Assembly (NCBI RefSeq): GCF_043290135.1
Contig: NW_027464588.1
Location: 2,305,501 to 2,369,500, forward strand
DNA: 64,000 nucleotides
Source of the DNA: Rhipicephalus microplus
Taxonomy: Eukaryota; Arthropoda; Arachnida; Ixodida; Ixodidae
Direction: 5' to 3'
Shown one piece after another: positions 50,965 through 61,661 of the stretch (positions within the stretch are counted from its first letter, which is position 1; each line of letters begins with the position of its first letter). A program made the translations under genes and the position numbers. The notes beneath the pieces were generated by a model that was not told where the DNA came from, made no database searches, and saw only the letters and a list, made by a program, of their open reading frames with translations.

Positions 50965-52590
50965 CAAAGTCGTCGAAATTCGCCAAGAAAAGTGCTTCGC
51001 CTTTAAAAGTGTTAAATGATTTAGATTACTAGAAAGTTGGTACTCTACTATGGGAGAGCACAAGGCCGTCCCGTGGGCCTCACATTTGATGGGGTGTTAA
51101 GCGCTTGGACATACAACAAAGGCATCCCATGTGTGCTTAAAATAGTTTTATTTCCGAAAGAAACATACATACACAGAAGACATTCATCTGTTGCACTTTA
51201 TGTTTTCAAGACATCCTGATATATATTCATATACATTCAAATGCTCAATGGGAACTGTTTGTACCTACAAACACAAATTCTAATGTGCACAAAGAAAACT
51301 ACGCGCAGGGGTACGCACACTTCATGAATAGGAACAAAAAACAACAATAAAAAATAAATTATTATAAACAGATTGAGAAAAGTTTTATTTCCTTCAAACA
51401 TGAGTCAACAAATTCACTACTGGTTGCTGGGGTCGCGCGTACATGTGACTGCGGACGATTTAGCACATACTAACTCAATATACATGTTGATAATTTATGA
51501 CGCTCTAACCCATAAAACAGAAGAGCTCTCTGTACAACCTAACGGTCATACCTGGAAAAAAACGTTTACGGGGAAACTTTCCACGTGTTATTATTGGCCT
51601 ACACGTACGGCCAGACTCAGCTACATTGAACACATCAATGTATTACTTCACAGTTGGGGAATATGACGGAGAGTTTGACTTTGTTCTTTCCAAAAAAGCG
51701 CAAGACCAGTATCTCAGGAAGTCTGTACGTGAGTTGCTAGCTAAGACTGCAAAAAACATATAAGCGTCTCTCTAAACTGGGATGATAGCGGCTACTGTAG
51801 TGCAGGCATTGCCGTCGGGCGACCGCCCTGTAGCGATTACCCCAAAGAATAAACTCGCCAACGGCGATCACTAATCGGCCAAACCTTCCCCGGGGGCATC
51901 GGTCTCTCATGTAATAGCAACATGTGCATTAAACAAAAGTGTGTAACGCTTTCGAGTACTTCGTACTCAACTATAGGAGAGCAGTGAGCCGTCCCACAAA
52001 CAACAGCAAACGTTTGTTTAAAAAACTAACGATTTAGAGCACTTAGTACTCTACAATGGGAGAGCACAAAGCCGTCCCTTGGACTTTACACTTGATGAGA
52101 CCGCATCGATCTACGCGATTGCAATCGCGAAGAATCCCAGACTTTTTGAACTTTTAGAAACCACGGCGCAAGATCGTTCGCATATTTCAGATCATTGGTT
52201 TCTTTACACAGACACATGTTGGTGCACCTGCTTTTCCGTCAAAAAGTCTTGATTTCTTGTGCAATTTACGCAAAGATTTCGACATCAGTCTCTGCGAAAC
52301 GTAATGTTTGAAACAGAAGTGACGAACCTTCAAATAATACTCTGCGTAGTGTTTGTGTTATCACCAAAAAAGACTCGTAGTTGCGACCAAAACCACCTAG
52401 CACGACTCTCTAGCCCAGATGAGTGGCAGGTCAGCAGCAGTATTGGGGGTGACGCTTGTATTCTGGTTGTATTCTTAGGCTGTAAGCAGCTGAGCTTGCT
52501 ACCGACTATTTTCTTTGCTATGAAGCTAAGGCCACAGATCCAAGTTACCCGTCTGCTACCGCTTGGTAATAGAAATTTTTAGCTGACAGT
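50965..52590. other. Mostly unrecognised; three palindromic-core repeat copies
   Basis: P73-type units are at about 51020-51085, 51925-51995 and 52015-52085 (GTCCCGTGGGCC / GTCCCTTGGAC ends). The first and third share an extra CACTTGATGAG-like extension. The rest is A/T-rich without recognised motifs. Confidence 0.6.
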
Positions 52591-52594
52591 ATTA

Positions 52595-53860
52595 AATGCG
52601 AAGCATTTCTTAGCGAACTTCGGTGATGCATTAAGCGTATCTGTTTATCTATCTATGTAGTCACCTACGACTTTTAGCTATCCTGGCCGTTTCGATAATG
52701 GCATCAATATCAAACTTGGTATGGCATAACATGACAGTAAGAAGAACTTATTTGACTAAACATGACATAAAAATCATGGCATGTATGCCATGAATGTGAT
52801 CATTTACATTTCAGAGTCCTGCAGCTCTTGCGGTGGTTTAGTTCGCATGGCACGTTGCAAAACTGGTATGGTATGACATGATTGCGTGGCGAACACAAGC
52901 GACAAACGCTAACATGAAAATCATGACATGCGCGTCATGTAACAACATGACTACATACCACGCTCGTCATGCGCTCCCGGCCGTTTCGCTAGCGTCACTT
53001 ATACCTAATTTGGTATCACAGTACGTGAATGGAATACGAACGTATGTGACTGGGGCAAACACGAAAGTTATGAGATGCGTGTCATGTAAGAACATGACTA
53101 CATGCCACGCTCATGATGCACTGGTGGCCATCTCACTAGCTTCACTTATACCAAATTTGGTATTACGGGACTTGAATGGATCCCGAAGGTGTGATACAGG
53201 TGCAAACATGATAAACATGAGATGCGTGGCATTTAACGACAAGACAACATGCTATGCTCATGATGCGAGTGCGGCCATTTCGCTAGCTTCATATCTACTA
53301 AACTACGCGACGCGAACGGATGACATAGGTAAATGACGCATCCGAACATGATAATCATGCCATGCGTGTCATGTAACAACATGACTACATGCCGCACTAA
53401 TGATACACTCGCCGCCGATTCGCTAGCTTCACATATGCCAAATTTGGTATTACGTGACGTCAATGGATGACGAAGGTAAGTGACTGGTGCAAACAAAATA
53501 ATCATAGGATGCGTGTCATGTGAGAACTCGACATTATGCCACAGTCAAGGCCCCAATACATTTTGACGTGACACCATGCGCGTGCTCGCCGGCGTTTATT
53601 TCGTCGCGTCACGCCGGCGTTGCGACGCCAGGCGCCGGTTTTGCCATATACTCGCATGCGTGTGCTGCGCTGCGTTTCTTTGACGCATGCGCGTTTCAGC
53701 TCGTCCAGCGTCCCTCCGTCACGAAGAGAGGGAGACGCAGGGTTGTCTGGATTTCGCGCCGGTGAATTTTGCGCCGGTTGCCGTCGGGCCACACCGACGG
53801 ACGCTGGTCGCACCGGTCGCACCTGGCGTCCGACTATAGAGTGCTCGCGTTTTAACGTTT
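52595..53860 (+). mobile_element. Repeat family C, copy 1, with internal tandem array
   Basis: Starts with the small palindrome AAATGCGAAGCATTTC. It is followed by CTTAGCGAACTTCGGTGATG and a short TCTATC run, then diverged tandem units of about 149 bp (ACATGACTACAT at about 52943, 53092 and 53377; related word at 53241). The end part 53560-53860 matches 50549-50770. Each unit contains ATACCAAATTTGGTAT, itself a palindrome. Non-coding. Confidence 0.65.
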
Positions 53861-53864
53861 TCTC

Positions 53865-54425
53865 CTGCTCTTGCATCCGCAGTTCTTGCTGTTCCAAGTT
53901 ACAGCCATGCTCTTCGACCTTGGGAGTGGCTTATACTTGCTTCATAGTCACGTGAACAAGATCGCGGGTGTAAGTATAATTCCGTACGTGGCGTAAACAG
54001 ATTACGGAGTGCTTGATCTGTGAACAGGCTAAGCCCCAAATATTAGGAAAAAAACTAAAACATATAATCCGCCAAAACTCCTAGCAATTCAAAATCCCTG
54101 CGAAACCCGCAAATTAACCGAAGTAGACTAGTATTTTGAATATTTCTTCCGTAAATACACCGCTTTTCTTACTGCTTGTTCGATCGCCATGTATACCCTG
54201 TATTTCTCCATGACAACGTTTTGCTTATAGTAACCCCTTATTTCTAGTCCCACCAGCTTTTTGGTCCCACCAGCTTCTAAGTATGGAACAAAAAATTTTC
54301 CTTTTAATTGTAAGGCAAGTTGTATGGCATAGAGCAGACAACACTTACCTACAGGATGCATTGGTTGCCAGCAGTGGCGGTCGTGTTTAGATGCAGGTTA
54401 AATGCTGGAGACTTGTGTGTTTAGA
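53865..54425. other. No recognised feature
   Basis: No motif seen. A 77-residue minus-strand frame at 54128-54361 has no family resemblance. Confidence 0.35.
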
Positions 54426-54429
54426 TTTA

Positions 54430-54510
54430 CGATCACATTAAGGAACTTCCCTTAGTTAAAATTTCCGTAGCTCTCCACCAAGGCGCCGCTCATATCATAT
54501 CATGGTTTCA
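54430..54510 (+). mobile_element. Ruka SINE fragment
   Basis: ACATTAAGGAACTTCCC, AAAATTTCCGTAGCTCTCC and CGCCGCTCATATC follow the SINE 3' body with many changes; old fragment. Confidence 0.55.
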
Positions 54511-54550
54511 GAAAGTAAGCCCCCAAGCGTCTTTATGAAAAAGCATTGGG

Positions 54551-54580
54551 TTTTTTTTTGGGGGGGGGGGGGGGGGGGGG
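54551..54580 (+). repeat. T9-G21 homopolymer tract
   Basis: Nine T followed by 21 G. The G run could form quadruplex structures and is also an error-prone place in sequencing. Confidence 0.85.
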
Positions 54581-54584
54581 CACG

Positions 54585-55410
54585 GATTCGATATTTGAAA
54601 AGCAGCCTGAAGGCTATGAGACAACAATGGGCCGAGCTAGAATTTGCGTTTCTCGCGTAACCCTATTTCCCGCTAACCTCTTTTTATTTTTGTTACATTG
54701 ATCGTGCGTAAATGATACAGTGCACGTACCCCGTATCACACGCGGGACACTTCAAAGGTCAGGCGCGGAGTCTACATATTCTTTAATTGGTGTCGCTCAT
54801 CGTTGACCTACTGCTTTCTGTATTTACACTTCCAGCTTCAAAATTGTCTGAAAACATCCTTTAATCAATACATCTATAGCTTAGATGTTTACACAGCGGT
54901 ATTTTATTACGGCACTCGCCATAAAGGTCGTCTAAAGCGCAGGCGCCTCTACGCTGTTTTCCGGCACGGCGTGACACCATGACTTTTACAAAAAAAGAGT
55001 ACTCTTTGCTCACAAGATGTAATAGCTGTATGAACACATTATTTAATAATTTGTCACTTATCTTTGAACTAAATTCTTGTATTATTACAAATGTTGGGAT
55101 TAAGCGTGGCAAAACCACGGTATGATTGTGTTACAGATACTAAGATACGTTTTAGTTACAGATGCTAAGATGCATTTCTCTTTGACGTGACAAAATATTT
55201 ACGAGATAAGTTTGCGAAAAGGTTAAAAAAGTATACAGGAATACACATAAAAGAATATCAATGCAAATGCTGGAATACATTTTTTGGGGGGGAGGCGGGA
55301 GATGAAGATTTTCTCGAAAGACATTTGTTAGGTGTGGAGTGATACATGAAATAACTTTGCAGCGTGCATTGCAACTCTCAAGTAAATATTATCACCTGAA
55401 TCTCTAACAA
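54585..55410. other. No gene; one Ruka-like remnant
   Basis: 55085-55130 reads AATGTTGGGATTAAGCG and CAAAACCACGGTATGATTG, a degraded Ruka 3' end (minus orientation). The rest is unrecognised. Confidence 0.35.
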
Positions 55411-55424
55411 ACATCAGTGAATTC

Positions 55425-55468
55425 GGTAATAAAAGTTTATCAAAAAAAATAAAAGTTTATCCAATCCA
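55425..55468 (+). mobile_element. 44-bp LINE tail insertion with 12-bp TSD
   Basis: Contains AATAAAAGTTTATCAAAAA and AATAAAAGTTTATCCAATCC, the tail of the LINE whose 3' end is at 46097, in plus orientation and duplicated. ATCAGTGAATTC flanks it at 55413-55424 and 55469-55480. Confidence 0.75.
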
Positions 55469-55800
55469 ATCAGTGAATTCAGAGAAGGTGTAGATTTATT
55501 TGACATAAAAAAGCAGCTTCGTTGAGACGGTTCTTACGCAAACAGAAATCGGGATACATCAGCTTCTGAGCGTCTGTTAGACTTTAACACAAAATGAGCT
55601 AACTCACCAAATGCCTACCCTTCTCTTTTCTTCCTCTACAAAAATAAAGAAGTTTCTGAGCGCTGCGCAATTCTGAGAGATAGCAAGTTTGTCGGCAAGG
55701 AGGATAATACCATCTCCGCAATTATGCCACCAGCGGGGTCGGGTGTTTTCTGTGCGTGTGGGAACCCTCCGCCATACTCCCAATATTGTCGACCGACGGC

Positions 55801-55885
55801 ACACCTATTTTGCGCTGAGCCAAACAAAGGTGTGCCGTCAAGCAAAGGTGTGACACCTTTGTTTTGCTTAGCGCAAAATAGGTGT
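55801..55885. repeat. Long hairpin, 33-bp arms with two mismatches
   Basis: The left arm 55801-55833 (ACACCTATTTTGCGCT ... AACAAAGGTGT) pairs with 55853-55885 across a 19-nt spacer. The spacer itself repeats AAGCAAAGGTGTG from the arm. No mobile-element signature explains it. Confidence 0.85.
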
Positions 55886-56129
55886 TGCTTTCCCTTTCGC
55901 AGACACGTGTATGACATTCTGACAATAAAAAGATAACAATAATGAGATATCGGCAACCGGCACAGTATCACGACATGATATATCCTGATAATAATCCCTA
56001 CAAATATAATTTTCCACTGTACCTCGGTGCGCAAATGCAGTTATTAGTATCTGTGAGATACTATTGCGATACTCCTGTATTGTGATACTGTACCTTATGA
56101 CCACTGCACCAGCACTTTATGAAGAATGA

Positions 56130-56215
56130 CGGAGGAGAGAGCCCCAGACACTTCAACCACCCGAAGTTCTTCATTGTGCACATGGACCTCCAGCATTTTC
56201 GCCTCCATTGAAAGT
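56130..56215 (-). mobile_element. Ruka SINE fragment
   Basis: CTTCAACCACCCGAAGTTC and CCAGCATTTTCGCCTCCATTG follow the SINE body with many substitutions. Confidence 0.5.
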
Positions 56216-56489
56216 AAGACCATGCATGTGCTTGCGTGAGTTGGTATATATGCGCGGGCGTAAGCAACATAAAAAATTATTTTCTTTCTGCGCATAACGT
56301 TCGAGAAATGGTGTCAGACGGAATATGGCGCACACTCAATAAATGTGCGTTCTGTCCGTCAACGCTTGAGAAGTTCGAACGATAAATTGATACACCAGTT
56401 TATTTTTCAAACTTCTCAAGCGTTTCTTAGCGTGCAGAAGAGATTTTATTTTTTAGAAGGCAATGCCAACCACTTAAGTAATAGATGAC

Positions 56490-56745
56490 TGATTTATATG
56501 TGGCGTTTAACGGTTCAAAACCAACTAATGATAATCAGACGCCGTAGTGAAGGGCACACGCCGTAGTGAAGGGCACCGGAAATTTCGACCACTTGGGGTT
56601 CTTTGACGTAACTCAAATCTGAGCACGTGGGCCTACGGCATTTTCACCTTCATTTAAAATGCAGCCGTCACAGCCGGGATTCGATCCCGCGACGTGCGGG
56701 TCAGCAGCCGAGTTCCTCAGCCAGACCACCACGGTGGGGTGGTTC
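56490..56745 (-). mobile_element. Ruka SINE, full length but diverged
   Basis: Head (minus-strand CACCGTGGTGGTCTGG and GGGATTCGATCCC on the plus strand), body and tail (ATATGTGGCGTTTAACG) are present. It contains an internal duplication of ACGCCGTAGTGAAGGGC. No clear TSD. Confidence 0.8.
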
Positions 56746-56749
56746 CCAA

Positions 56750-57994
56750 AGTAGCCACGCAGTTAATATTACATAAAACTACGGGAAGTGAAAGAAAACT
56801 GACATGCCACCGGTTGTATCATTCTGTTCGACTGGCTGAAAAGGGATCACTTATGCATGAAGTAACTAGGACTTACGCCCCACGAAGTTCTGAATATCGC
56901 TCTAATATATTAGTCCTGGGTGATTCCACGAGAGATCGACACGGGTCCAAAAGTTGATATTCTAGATTTCATTGAGTATTTTATATTTCGTGCACCTCTC
57001 ACCAGGTAGTCCGAAAAGACAAATTCGATTTACTATTAACGGCATAACTTACGAGAAAAAAGATATCAAACTTCACCAACACGGAGGCACCAATTTCGTC
57101 ACCTGTCATTTTCGAAAATTGCAGATGCTATAAAAAGACAAATATTTTTGTTTCAAGGAAGATATTTTTTACCTGAAATGTATGTCTAATGAAGAATGAA
57201 TTCATAGGGTTTCTGGTTTGCAGACCTTAAGACAATAGCTTTTAAAGATGTCTAGTTTGGGACAGTTTAAAATAGTTTACGTATTCCCCATTTTTGTTTC
57301 TCTGAAAGTAATGCAAGCAGCGTTTTCAAACTTGACAAGTTTTAAGGATGTAGTGTGTTCTCTAGGTACATACCTTATTTCTGCCGTAGGGCAAATGTAA
57401 ATTTTTATATATTGCCTCAAGTTGTCATATTGGCAAAAGTGTACTCCACTGAAATTTGAATAATAAAAAACCCTATCTTCAACTTTTCTTAAAATCTCGA
57501 AAATAGACAACCGAAGGACATCATACAGTAATATAAAAAAACTTGTTGCATTATTTTGTTTTTAGCGGCAATATTCGTGGTACAAATGAGAGCTTTTCGA
57601 GAATGCGCTAATAAGTTGAGAAATCTAGAAATCGGAACGGAAAAGCAGCCGTAAGCTTCAAACGCGAGTTAACGTGGCCGCATTTGGTGAAGAAAGGCTG
57701 TTTTGGCACTGTGACAAATACGTACCCATGAAGGCACATTTATTCTCCTGATAACACAGCTCTAATAGAGGATATCTTCGACACTGTAACTCAGTTTCAA
57801 AACATCATTCTATATTTGCAGATAAACTCAAACATAAAATGCTCCAACCCAAGTATTGGGGCTCGCTAGAAAAAGCAGATGCGCTTAAGGTATCCTTACT
57901 GGTATTTTGGTGGTGACTGCGTGAAAAAAGAGATGCGCTCAAAATGGCTGCATCTTTTGCAGATCTCTATTAGCAGTACGTGACGCTAACAAAA
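56750..57994. other. No recognised feature
   Basis: A/T-rich sequence before the Penelope insertion. The part nearest 57994 may be the continuation of the transposase-like gene split by that insertion, but the frame is not convincing. Confidence 0.35.
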
Positions 57995-58230
57995 TACGAC
58001 CATGATATAAACTGCAGAAGCGTACGCATTTGGGCTGGTTGGTTCATGTTCACAGAAGTTAAAAAACAGCGCTAAAAAGACGGGACAAGAAAAGAAGGAC
58101 AACAGGACAGGGCGCTGACTAGCAACCAAAAATGTTTATTTCTTCAGTCAGCATACATATATACCACCGCACTATCGCAAAAAACAGCCTACGCAGCGGC
58201 ATGTGAGCCTGCGCAGAGGCATTCCAAAAA

Positions 58231-60000
58231 TTAGTTTGACAGAAAATTGATTTCCTTCGGAAGGAGGGAAATGGAAGGGAGGCTAACACATGCCTCACCA
58301 CTGTTATGAATGTGAAAAGCTTCCGAAATGAGACGTGCACGTTCATCGTGGTAGTATGATAAGAAAATGGTATCTTTAAAAGATGGGTGGCAACCGCAGT
58401 TGTTACAGTGAAGGGAAAGCTGACTATCTGTAGCGCGATTATGAACTTTGTTTGAATGCTCGCGCAAGCGGTCATTAGCACAACGGCCCGTTTGCCCTAT
58501 ATAACACCGACCACAGGAAAGAGGAATCTTGTAGACAACGCCATGACGACATTTCACAAACTTGTGCCTGTGCTTCTTAGTACATCCTTTTTTGTACGGT
58601 GCCTCACGATTAACATGCTGGCATAAGCTGCCTAGCTTATTTTGGGCAGAAAATAGCAGCTTAATGCCTGCCCTGGCGACAACTTTTTTTAAATTGTGCG
58701 CTACCTTGTGCACATAGGGGATAACTGCTACGCTTTTTAGCCGGCTATTTTCAGACTGCACAGTGGCCAGGCGCTTGTCCTTACAGACTGCTACTAGGCT
58801 TTCAGCAATACTAGTCAAAAGCGTTGCAGGAAAACCTGCAAGCTTCAGGCGGTCAACTTGCGAAAAGAAACACTTTTCAACTTGGTGGTCACAGGACCTG
58901 TAGAGCGCCGCCTTCATGCAAGCTCTTGCAATGCCACGTTTAACAATTTTTGAGTGCGCCGAAGAAAAGGGAAGAAGGGCCTTTTTTGACCTGGGTGCGT
59001 AACCCCAACACACGTGGCTGTTTGAGAACGACAGTTCTAAGTCTAAAAAGCGTAGTTTGTTATTTGAAGGATGCTCAGTCTTCAATTCAAAAGAACTTAA
59101 TTCTGCGCGGAACACGTCAATTATTTTAGAAGCAGCAGGCTGCGCGTCAAGTGGGTTAGTGCGGTAAAAAATTAAAAAATCATCCACGTAGCGCATCACT
59201 TTTACCGTGCTCGTCTGATCTAGCTTGCTCTCTAGATTGCGGTCAAAGCTAGCCAATAAAAGGTCACTCAGAATGGGGGCGATGCAAGACCCTATGCACA
59301 CTCCTTTACGTTGTATAAAAAGCTTATCATCCAGGCAGATGAAGGTCGATTGCATATAAAACTTTAAAAGTGCTAAAAACCGATGGACAGTGATTCCACA
59401 GGCGTTTTGGAACTTAAGAACCCCGAATCTGTCTATGCAATAGCCTACTTCAGTACACACTTCTTCCTGAGGGAGCGAATAATATAAGTCCTTAATGTCT
59501 ATGGAAAAAGCGCGCACACCTTCTGGACACTCATCCTGGAGAAAGGTAGAAACAGTACCTGGCGCCCTTATGAGGTAGGGGTCGTCGACGTCGAGAAGGC
59601 CCAAGAACCTTTGCAGAAACACTCCCACCTCACGTTGCCAGGTTCCTCGCTCAGAAACTATAGTCCGGAACGGGCACAATTCCTTATGGGTCTTGGCACT
59701 GAAGAAAGCTGATAGGCAGGTCTCTTTGCAGGCTTTTACAGACTTAGCCAGTTTTGCAAGTCCGGCTTTTTCGCACAGCTGGACGGCCCTTGTCTTTACC
59801 TTCGCCGGAACCACTCCTTTTACTTCGTTGAAGTTCTCAAGAATGGCCGCGGCTGCTTTTTCTTTGTAGAGACTTCGAGGCAACACGACGAATCCCCCTT
59901 CCTTGTCGGAGAGGAGAAGCTTCAGCCCTGCTTCTCGAAGAGAGGTAACCATAGTGCGAAGCCTGGCACTGTTGCCTTTTTTACCCGCTGAGGTAGGCAG
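58231..60000 (-). CDS. Penelope-like reverse transcriptase with GIY-YIG endonuclease
   Basis: A 596-codon open frame starts at 60021, but family similarity begins at about 60000. The start region has LLLSDKEGGFVVLPRSLY (the DKG-type motif). RT motifs follow: AFSIDIKDLYYSLPQEEV (A), KGVCIGSCIAPILSDLLLASF (B) and VMRYVDDFLIFYR (C, YVDD codons at 59179-59190). A long linker with HKVAHNLKKV and Cys/His pairs leads to the GIY-YIG nuclease: VYKIPLSCGRCYIGQTGRC and NDRLREHSNKVH. The end is PSISLLPKEINFLSN. The catalytic RT Asp pair and the GIY-YIG-type Tyr/Gly residues are present. The enzyme copies element RNA at a nick made by its own nuclease. A frameshift separates it from the N-terminal part. 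Confidence 0.9.
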   Translation of the reverse strand: MPTSAGKKGNSARLRTMVTSLREAGLKLLLSDKEGGFVVLPRSLYKEKAAAAILENFNEVKGVVPAKVKTRAVQLCEKAGLAKLAKSVKACKETCLSAFFSAKTHKELCPFRTIVSERGTWQREVGVFLQRFLGLLDVDDPYLIRAPGTVSTFLQDECPEGVRAFSIDIKDLYYSLPQEEVCTEVGYCIDRFGVLKFQNACGITVHRFLALLKFYMQSTFICLDDKLFIQRKGVCIGSCIAPILSDLLLASFDRNLESKLDQTSTVKVMRYVDDFLIFYRTNPLDAQPAASKIIDVFRAELSSFELKTEHPSNNKLRFLDLELSFSNSHVCWGYAPRSKKALLPFSSAHSKIVKRGIARACMKAALYRSCDHQVEKCFFSQVDRLKLAGFPATLLTSIAESLVAVCKDKRLATVQSENSRLKSVAVIPYVHKVAHNLKKVVARAGIKLLFSAQNKLGSLCQHVNREAPYKKGCTKKHRHKFVKCRHGVVYKIPLSCGRCYIGQTGRCANDRLREHSNKVHNRATDSQLSLHCNNCGCHPSFKDTIFLSYYHDERARLISEAFHIHNSGEACVSLPSISLLPKEINFLSN

Positions 60001-60635
60001 TCCACGCCTTCTCTGACGCACCTGTCGGATTCATCCATGCTTGCTTTACCAGCAGCTGTTCTCACCAAGCTGAGCAACTCTGTCTTGTCCAGATCAGGGT
60101 GCTCACAATACTTTGGACCGAGCCTCAGAAGATCAGCCACGTTGTTCGGGATTGAGGCTTCTCCGAGCACCAGGACATCCTGACCTGGCACATAATTCCG
60201 ACGCTTGCTCCTGGGCAGTTGAACGAGTATGTTGCCCCACAGGAAGTCGGCGGTCTGGGACGCCAGTCGTAAGTCTTCAATGAACTTCTTCTGGGCACTG
60301 GGGTAAGGCAGTTCGTTGCGGTTCAAAAACTGCAGGCAGTCGGTGTAGAAGCGTACTTGTCGCCATGCCTCAGACCTCAAAATCCGGCACATTCTTTTTG
60401 CATGCCCTTCTGAAGGCCTCATAGCCCCAAAAAGAAGGGCAACTTCTGGCGGAAGGTAGGAATGTTTGAGCGAGTAGGCATAGAGACGAGCTCTACAAGT
60501 CGCAGTGGCGAGCAAGTTGATGCAGATGACTGAAGAACGTAAACACGAAAAAGACACGAATGATGAAAGAGGGCCCGATGTAGTAGAAATAAACTGCAGA
60601 AGCGTACGCATTTGGGCTGGTTGGTTCATGTTCAC
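59995..60635 (-). pseudogene. Penelope-like N-terminal region
   Basis: Open frame upstream of the RT frame. PPEVALLFGAMRPSEGHAKR, VLVLGEASIPNNVADLLRLGPKY and LDKTELLSLVRTAAGKA are the N-terminal landmarks of Penelope-like polyproteins. Coding similarity leaves this frame near 60000 and continues in the next frame, so one frameshift splits the polyprotein. The piece above 60588 is the tandem copy, so the natural start is probably an internal Met near 60430. Confidence 0.75.
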
Positions 60636-61657
60636 AGAAGTTAAAAAACAGCGCTAAAAAGACGGGACAAGAAAAGAAGGACAACAGGACAGGGCGCTGA
60701 CTAGCAACCAAAAATGTTTATTTCTTCAGTCAGCATACATATATACCACCGCACTATCGCAAAAAACAGCCTACGCAGCGGCATGTGAGCCTGCGCAGAG
60801 GCATTCCAAAAAATTAGTTTGACAGAAAATTGATTTCCTTCGGAAGGAGGGAAATGGAAGGGAGGCTAACACATGCCTCACCACTGTTATGAATGTGAAA
60901 AGCTTCCGAAATGAGACGTGCACGTTCATCGTGGTAGTATGATAAGAAAATGGTATCTTTAAAAGATGGGTGGCAACCGCAGTTGTTACAGTGAAGGGAA
61001 AGCTGACTATCTGTAGCGCGATTATGAACTTTGTTTGAATGCTCGCGCAAGCGGTCATTAGCACAACGGCCCGTTTGCCCTATATAACACCGACCACAGG
61101 AAAGAGGAATCTTGTAGACAACGCCATGACGACATTTCACAAACTTGTGCCTGTGCTTCTTAGTACATCCTTTTTTGTACGGTGCCTCACGATTAACATG
61201 CTGGCATAAGCTGCCTAGCTTATTTTGGGCAGAAAATAGCAGCTTAATGCCTGCCCTGGCGACAACTTTTTTTAAATTGTGCGCTACCTTGTGCACATAG
61301 GGGATAACTGCTACGCTTTTTAGCCGGCTATTTTCAGACTGCACAGTGGCCAGGCGCTTGTCCTTACAGACTGCTACTAGGCTTTCAGCAATACTAGTCA
61401 AAAGCGTTGCAGGAAAACCTGCAAGCTTCAGGCGGTCAACTTGCGAAAAGAAACACTTTTCAACTTGGTGGTCACAGGACCTGTAGAGCGCCGCCTTCAT
61501 GCAAGCTCTTGCAATGCCACGTTTAACAATTTTTGAGTGCGCCGAAGAAAAGGGAAGAAGGGCCTTTTTTGACCTGGGTGCGTAACCCCAACACACGTGG
61601 CTGTTTGAGAACGACAGTTCTAAGTCTAAAAAGCGTAGTTTGTTATTTGAAGGATGC
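60589..61657 (-). pseudogene. Penelope-like partial tandem copy (pseudo-LTR)
   Basis: Repeats 58007-59070 of the main copy, including the GIY-YIG part, with no coding change that I noticed. It stops abruptly at about 61657, where the inverted copy begins within a few bases. Confidence 0.87.
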
Positions 61658-61661
61658 AAAT

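Noticed and set aside
58007..58150. Hammerhead ribozyme in the Penelope terminal region
   Set aside because: Such ribozymes are known in Penelope-type elements, but I could not find the CUGANGA and GAAA core with a cleavage site on either strand here or near 60540.
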